Assembly (NCBI GenBank): GCA_964384945.1
Contig: CAYLMK010000015.1
Coordinates: 65,535 to 129,534 of the forward strand
Reading direction: 5' to 3'
Length of the DNA stretch: 64,000 nt
Source: S015-6 sp964384945
GTDB taxonomy: Bacteria; Desulfobacterota; DSWW01
The position numbers and the translations under genes are program-made. Within the stretch, counting starts at the first letter, position 1, and every line of letters starts with the position of its first letter. Below, piece after piece: positions 61,401 through 64,000 of the stretch. The notes under the pieces were generated by a model. The model was given only the letters and a program-made list of their open reading frames with translations. It made no database searches and was not told where the DNA came from.

Positions 61401-61978
61401 TACCGCACGGCCCGGCCAAGGGAGCCGATCACGGTCCACGGATTCCGGCCGCCCATGGGCAGGTTCTGGCGTGAACAGAGGACGAAGCCGCGCTGCGGAT
61501 GCAGGAGGGCCGTGTGGTCCACATAGTGGCTGGTGTAGTACTCGTTGATCCGCACCGCGCCGTAATGCGCGAGGCCCAGGTCCTGCGCGTAGACGAGGTC
61601 CAGGGTTTCGGGCGAGCCGCCGGTGTTCGAGAGCGCCACATGCCAGAACCAGGCCGGCTGCGATTTCGCCAGGGCGAGAGAGAGCCGAAAGCGGATCCCC
61701 TTCCATTGCCCGCACGCCGTCATGCCGTCCGGCCCGAAGTGGAAAGCGGCGGGGCTCCCGGGGCCTAGCAGCGCAGTGGCCTCGACGGCCGCACCGTGAC
61801 ACCGCAGGTAGAGGTTGGCCGGTCCGCCCTCGACCTCGGTCCCGAGGAAAAGATTGATGAGGATATCGCCGTGGTCGATGCGCCGGATCGAGCCGTTTGC
61901 GTTCACCTGCACGCTCAGGCCGGAAGGGTTGCGGATGCCGAGGGGAAAGCCCGAAGGCGGCTGGTCTTGCGGGTTCAA
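58433..61978 (-). CDS. GH94-like glycoside phosphorylase (1,2-beta-oligoglucan phosphorylase-like)
   Basis: About 1181 residues if the TTG at 61978 is used; no better start exists after the upstream rraA-like stop, so the start is uncertain. GH94 blocks are seen in the C-terminal barrel: GGGWGTRDISQGPVELLLAL, DSHGDIVFWPLAALAAYL, GHGDWNDSM (the Asp is the catalytic acid position in cellobiose phosphorylases) and SSDAAFSDRYQASAEYDRAL. The N-terminus has GSIRRIDHGDILINLFLG and a long beta-sandwich region. Size matches 1,2-beta-oligoglucan phosphorylases, which are longer than cellobiose phosphorylase. It would split a beta-glucan with phosphate to give glucose 1-phosphate. Confidence 0.78.
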   Translation of the reverse strand: MNPQDQPPSGFPLGIRNPSGLSVQVNANGSIRRIDHGDILINLFLGTEVEGGPANLYLRCHGAAVEATALLGPGSPAAFHFGPDGMTACGQWKGIRFRLSLALAKSQPAWFWHVALSNTGGSPETLDLVYAQDLGLAHYGAVRINEYYTSHYVDHTALLHPQRGFVLCSRQNLPMGGRNPWTVIGSLGRAVRYATDALQIHGFAARAGRPAVGLIEGLPGIRRQHEHSMAAVQDAPLRLQPGETRESGFFGWYEAHHEPATSSIDLAIVDRVLGLPEAIPPPQAGGFAAGGENRGAECGGTTGRETGKGSGAAGYGPARPVETLFSSAPLLDALDLNGSEIEDLFGPERRHEEREDGRLLSFFAGTHRHVVLREKDLKVLRPHVHILRTGSRLTPDEAALTSTAWMDGVFHSMVTQGHVSINRFLSTVHGYLSLLRADGQRIFVETDRGWRLLGMPSAFEMTPQACRWVYKHRDGMTAVRSAAGIDRHEMTLSVDVLSGPPVRLLLVNHLAVGGDDGSEAVPAPVRRDGEGVFVGALSDTDLGRRFPDGGFHIAPLPGTSLERIGGDELLFSDGRSRNQPFLCLVTGRTCAAAFRMKGRLIPEPAAETAVRHGPGPAAAVIAPKTADPREAGPPDESRFWTDLTARLRIHPPAGSALAGEAARLEEIVPWFVHNALIHYLAPRGIEQYTGGGWGTRDISQGPVELLLALGRLDPVRDLLVRVFSAQNPDGDWPQWFMFFDRERNIRPPDSHGDIVFWPLAALAAYLAASEDADLLDEKIPFFHPEGASRAEQASLWGHVERALNVIGARVIPGTRLAAYGHGDWNDSMQPFDPAMRERLCSAWTVTLHVQTLTALAGALRSLGRSERACELESSAAAVREEFRRRLLVDGTVAGLAYFREDGRIEYFLHPRDRSTGVSYSLLPMIHAVIDDLFTPEQARDHLKLIRLRLTGPDGARLFDRPMAYRGGPQKHFQRAESAAFFGREIGLMYTHAHLRYAEALARYGDADGFFLALCQANPIGIRALVPAATIRQANCYYSSSDAAFSDRYQASAEYDRALRGEIPLDGGWRIYSSGAGIWTKLLFSCLLGVSRRKSCLVVDPVIPRSLDGLKAEMELEGRTFEITYRVRAAGSGPLAVSLNGGDLPFTRQANPYRTGAAEIPMRAVRERLLREEANRMTVHLG

Positions 61979-62022
61979 AGGGAAGCCTTTCGCGCTAAGG
62001 TCGAGAAGCGGGGAAGCCGCTT

Positions 62023-62727
62023 TCAGAGTTTTCCGTATTTCCTGTAGACATCCACCAGGGAACTGCCTTCGCGGATCTCCTGGCGGGACCGGCGCTCGGC
62101 CGCGACGATCTCCTCGGCCTTTGCCACGACCGCGGCCAGGTCCGCCCGACCCGGGGGGATCACGACCACGCCGTCCCGGTCCGCCACGACCACGTCGCCC
62201 GGTTCGACCCGGACCCCGCCGCAGGTGACGGGCCGGCCCACGCCGACCAGGTCCACCCTGCCCACCGAGTCCGCAGGGATGTTCCCGCGGGCCCAGACCG
62301 GAAAACCGATGTCCAGGATCCGCCCGATATCGCGGATAGGTCCGTCCACCACCGCGGCTCTGACCCCTCGGTAGTACTTGGAGGTAGTGGCCATGAGTTC
62401 GCCGAACGCCCCTGCGCCGCGGTAGCCGTTGGTGCTGATCACAATGACCTGGCCGGCCTGCATGTTGTCGAAGAGCAGGGTGAGCGCCTCGGCGACGAAG
62501 GCAGGGTCGTAGTCCGAAAGCTTCCGGCTCTCGACGGTCCGGGCCTCCTCGATCGTGTAGGCCGGTCCGGCGACGACGGCCTCGGGCAGGATGGGCGTGA
62601 AGCCGGCCTCCATCACCTGCCCCATGAGCCCGAGTTCGTCCAGCGCGTCGGCCACGGCCGGCGTGTGGGTTTTTTCCAGCCTCCTGCAAAGGGCCAGGAT
62701 TTCCTCCGGACCATAGAATCCTGCCAT
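62023..62727 (-). CDS. RraA-like / HMG-CHA aldolase family protein
   Basis: 234 residues from ATG 62727. The family core is present: NGYRGAGAFGELMATTSKYY, RAAVVDGPIRD (the metal-binding Arg-Asp pair) and GDVVVADRDGVVVIP. Members include 4-hydroxy-4-methyl-2-oxoglutarate/4-carboxy-4-hydroxy-2-oxoadipate aldolases and the RNase E inhibitor RraA; the longer C-terminal helix (ADLAAVVAKAEEIVAAERRS) is more like the aldolase side. It is 44 bp upstream of the glycoside phosphorylase gene on the same strand, though no functional link is evident. Confidence 0.82.
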   Translation of the reverse strand: MAGFYGPEEILALCRRLEKTHTPAVADALDELGLMGQVMEAGFTPILPEAVVAGPAYTIEEARTVESRKLSDYDPAFVAEALTLLFDNMQAGQVIVISTNGYRGAGAFGELMATTSKYYRGVRAAVVDGPIRDIGRILDIGFPVWARGNIPADSVGRVDLVGVGRPVTCGGVRVEPGDVVVADRDGVVVIPPGRADLAAVVAKAEEIVAAERRSRQEIREGSSLVDVYRKYGKL

Positions 62728-63088
62728 GGCTCCTCCCCAGAAGGGCGGGACGGGCGTTTTCCCCTCGGCGCGTCACCGCTGCGGCTGCCGGGCGGATTCG
62801 AGCCGCCCGTGCATACCGAACGGAGAAGGCGCCCGACCCTGCACTTGCATATCACGCCGACGGGTGAGCGGTTCTTTCCGTGGCGCGGAGACCGTCGGGG
62901 TTACCGAGCCCCCTTTTTCACCAGTTCGACCCTGCGGTTCTTCGCGCGTCCTTCCCCTGCAACCCGGAACCCGTTCATCGCGTGCCTCTCTTTTTCCGCT
63001 TTCTCGTGCCGGAGGTCGGCCAGGAGCCGGCCGGAACACGGCAAGCGCACGATTGCGGGTCAAGAAGAAACGGATCAGCGTCGCACCG
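62728..63088. other. gap between rraA-like and higA genes
   Basis: 361 bp with no intact gene of normal size. It contains the short OmpA-like frame listed separately. A G/C-rich palindrome around 62790-62808 (GGGCGG and CCGCCC around ATTCGAG) is visible but has no assigned role. Confidence 0.5.
62901..63050 (-). pseudogene. possible OmpA C-terminal remnant
   Basis: A 49-residue frame ends with GEGRAKNRRVELVKKGAR, which strongly resembles the closing segment of OmpA-like peptidoglycan-binding domains (x-GRAxNRRVEL). The rest of the domain is missing; the part upstream is a basic, undistinguished stretch. It is probably a decayed fragment, or chance. Confidence 0.35.
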
Positions 63089-63391
63089 TCAACCCATCGC
63101 CTCCATCGGGCGGACCTCACGCGCCACACGTTCGGAGAGGGCGTCCTCCGCAACATCCATGTCATAGCGGCTCTGCAGGTTCATCCAGTACCGGGGGCTC
63201 TGTCCGAAAAAACGCCCAAGCCGGAGGGCCAATTCCGCGGTCACCGGCCGCTTGCCGGAGACAACCAGACTGACCCGCATGGCGGGGACACCCAGTTGCT
63301 TGGCAAGCCTGTACTGGGACATGTTGATTTCGCCAAGCAGTTCTTTCAAATACGCACCGGGGTGTATCGGGTCGATCTTCTTCCTGGCCAT
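63089..63391 (-). CDS. higA: HigA family antitoxin (XRE-type HTH)
   Basis: 100 residues. The family signature is clear: HPGAYLKELLGEINMSQYRL, the HTH QLGVPAMRVSLVVSGKRPVT, and LALRLGRFFGQSPRYWMNLQ followed by a short C-terminal tail. It neutralises the HigB toxin and represses its own operon. It lies 9 bp downstream of higB, the toxin-first order typical of HigBA. Confidence 0.95.
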   Translation of the reverse strand: MARKKIDPIHPGAYLKELLGEINMSQYRLAKQLGVPAMRVSLVVSGKRPVTAELALRLGRFFGQSPRYWMNLQSRYDMDVAEDALSERVAREVRPMEAMG

Positions 63392-63400
63392 ACTGCCTCC

Positions 63401-63682
63401 TCAGTGGTAATCGACGATTTCCACCTGTTCCGCATTGCCTTCATGCCATTCGAAGCAGATGCGCCACGGATCATGGAACCTTATGCTCCATTGCCCCTTT
63501 CGCTCTCCCCGCAAGGCCTCCAGTCGATTGGACGGCGGCAAACGAAGATCTTTGAGCTGAACCGCCGCATCGATCGCGTTGAGTCTCATGAAGGCACGCT
63601 GCCGGATTCCCCCAGGGAACTTCCGCGAGAATTGGCGGTGAAACACCCTTTGCGTTTCCCGGCAGCGAAATGATTTGATCAT
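63401..63682 (-). CDS. higB: HigB family toxin (RelE/ParE-like mRNA interferase)
   Basis: 93 residues from ATG 63682; the frame is open further upstream, but the promoter between 63689 and 63717 fixes this start. Plasmid-killer/HigB pattern: IKSFRCRETQRVFHRQFSRK at the N-terminus, LRLPPSNRLEALRGERKGQW in the middle and SIRFHDPWRICFEWHEGNAE near the end. These toxins cut mRNA on the ribosome. Length is full and no disruption is seen, so the module is probably active. Confidence 0.93.
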   Translation of the reverse strand: MIKSFRCRETQRVFHRQFSRKFPGGIRQRAFMRLNAIDAAVQLKDLRLPPSNRLEALRGERKGQWSIRFHDPWRICFEWHEGNAEQVEIVDYH

Positions 63683-63688
63683 GCCGGG

Positions 63689-63717
63689 ATAATAAACAAA
63701 ATGTTTATAGTTGTCAA
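63689..63717 (-). promoter_or_regulatory. higBA promoter with HigA operator
   Basis: On the minus strand TTGACA (63717-63712) and TATTAT (63694-63689) are 17 bp apart. The spacer holds a perfect inverted repeat, ATAAACA / TGTTTAT (63692-63708, 3-bp centre), which overlaps the -10 box and is the likely HigA binding site. The transcript would start a few bases before the higB ATG, so the leader is very short. Confidence 0.75.
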
Positions 63718-63876
63718 TCGTAACCACGTCCGCCCCGTGTGCACGCCTTCGGGGAAAAGCTCGAGGCAGTAACCTTGTTGTTCTCATGTTCTTGATATGG
63801 GTGCCGATTCCGCACGATTGATCAGGCGCCGGCGGCCTTGGAGGCATCCTCATTGCCTCCTCCAGCCTCCGCAAAA

Positions 63877-64000
63877 GTTTCAATCCACGCCCCCGCGCGG
63901 GGGGCGACAGGGTCGGCTCGGGAATAGGCCTGTGGATAACGAGTTTCAATCCACGCCCCCGCGCGGGGGGCGACTATCCCAGTCGATGTAGATCTGATTG
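63877..64000 (-). CRISPR. leader-distal end of a type I-C-like CRISPR array, partial
   Basis: Two identical 32-bp repeats at 63877-63908 and 63943-63974 begin GTTTCAATCCACGCCCCCGC and end GCGGGGGGCGAC. They are separated by a 34-bp spacer, with a second spacer running off the edge (63975-64000). In the usual orientation the repeat reads GTCGCC...GGATTGAAAC, typical of subtype I-C, so transcription runs leftward, the leader and cas genes should lie to the right outside the window, and the repeat at 63877 is the terminal one. Confidence 0.9.

Noticed and set aside
61979..62776. The reading frame of the GH94-like gene stays open far upstream, across the whole rraA-like gene
   Set aside because: The upstream translation is Gly/Arg-rich low-complexity with no start near a ribosome site, while the overlapping frame encodes a clean RraA family protein. 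The phosphorylase start was placed after the rraA stop.
62780..62812. tRNA T-arm-like sequence (ATTCGAG loop in a G/C stem)
   Set aside because: The loop is out of register for TTCGANT, and no acceptor, D-arm or anticodon arm can be folded around it on either strand.

Overview
The window is 64 kb of GC-rich DNA (roughly 63-65% by eye) from a Gram-negative bacterium. Outer-membrane beta-barrels, many lipoproteins, an AgmX/PglI-type TonB-like protein, DUF1302/DUF1329 proteins, a glycyl radical enzyme, a FadH-type iron-sulfur dienoyl-CoA reductase and a UGA-encoded selenoprotein together suggest an anaerobic member of the former Deltaproteobacteria (Desulfobacterota/Myxococcota side). The taxonomic call is an inference; there is no rRNA in the window.

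Layout. 1-9063 (+): a possible Glt/Agl-like envelope complex, made of a 5'-truncated FHA-like/TonB-like protein, an outer-membrane barrel, two TPR proteins and a beta-propeller-like lipoprotein. 9159-19564: housekeeping and stress genes (class III aminotransferase, ATC hydrolase-like protein, DUF4136 lipoprotein, phosphohexomutase, a divergent DnaJ-like/Hsp20 pair, HpnA-like reductase, two small lipoproteins, a variant crotonase, a HARE-HTH protein with a histone-like tail, a PPC-domain protein). 19676-29001 (-): a six-gene isoprenoid and surface-glycan operon. It begins with a class II HMG-CoA reductase fused to a squalene-cyclase-like repeat domain, followed by a UbiA prenyltransferase, type 2 IPP isomerase, SGNH hydrolase, MBOAT acyltransferase and GT39-like glycosyltransferase. 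29150-30373 (-): a HEAT-repeat lipoprotein.

30699-46532 (+): a 12-gene catabolic island. It holds an atypical glycyl radical enzyme with its activase, a TetR regulator, an isovaleryl-type acyl-CoA dehydrogenase, a nitronate-monooxygenase-like flavoprotein, DUF1302 and DUF1329 outer-membrane/periplasmic proteins, a dienoyl-CoA-isomerase-like crotonase, a phytoene-desaturase-like flavoprotein, a 2Fe-2S flavoreductase, a hotdog thioesterase and a 2,4-dienoyl-CoA reductase. The set reads as uptake and anaerobic beta-oxidation-like breakdown of a hydrophobic, unsaturated or branched acid. The substrate is unknown.

46813-64000: a LysA-like decarboxylase, small membrane proteins, an SUI1/YciH factor, an M23 peptidase, a selenoprotein of the UGSC family (UGA codon plus a perfect SECIS-like hairpin, fused to a large C-terminal domain), an ABC-type membrane protein with a degenerate ATPase, two large carbohydrate-active proteins, an RraA-like protein, a HigBA toxin-antitoxin operon with a clear promoter/operator, and the leader-distal end of a type I-C-like CRISPR array running off the right edge.

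The items most worth following up are the UGSC selenoprotein, the HMG-CoA reductase-cyclase fusion, and the glycyl radical enzyme that keeps its cysteine and glycine but lacks the usual GCVE glutamate.
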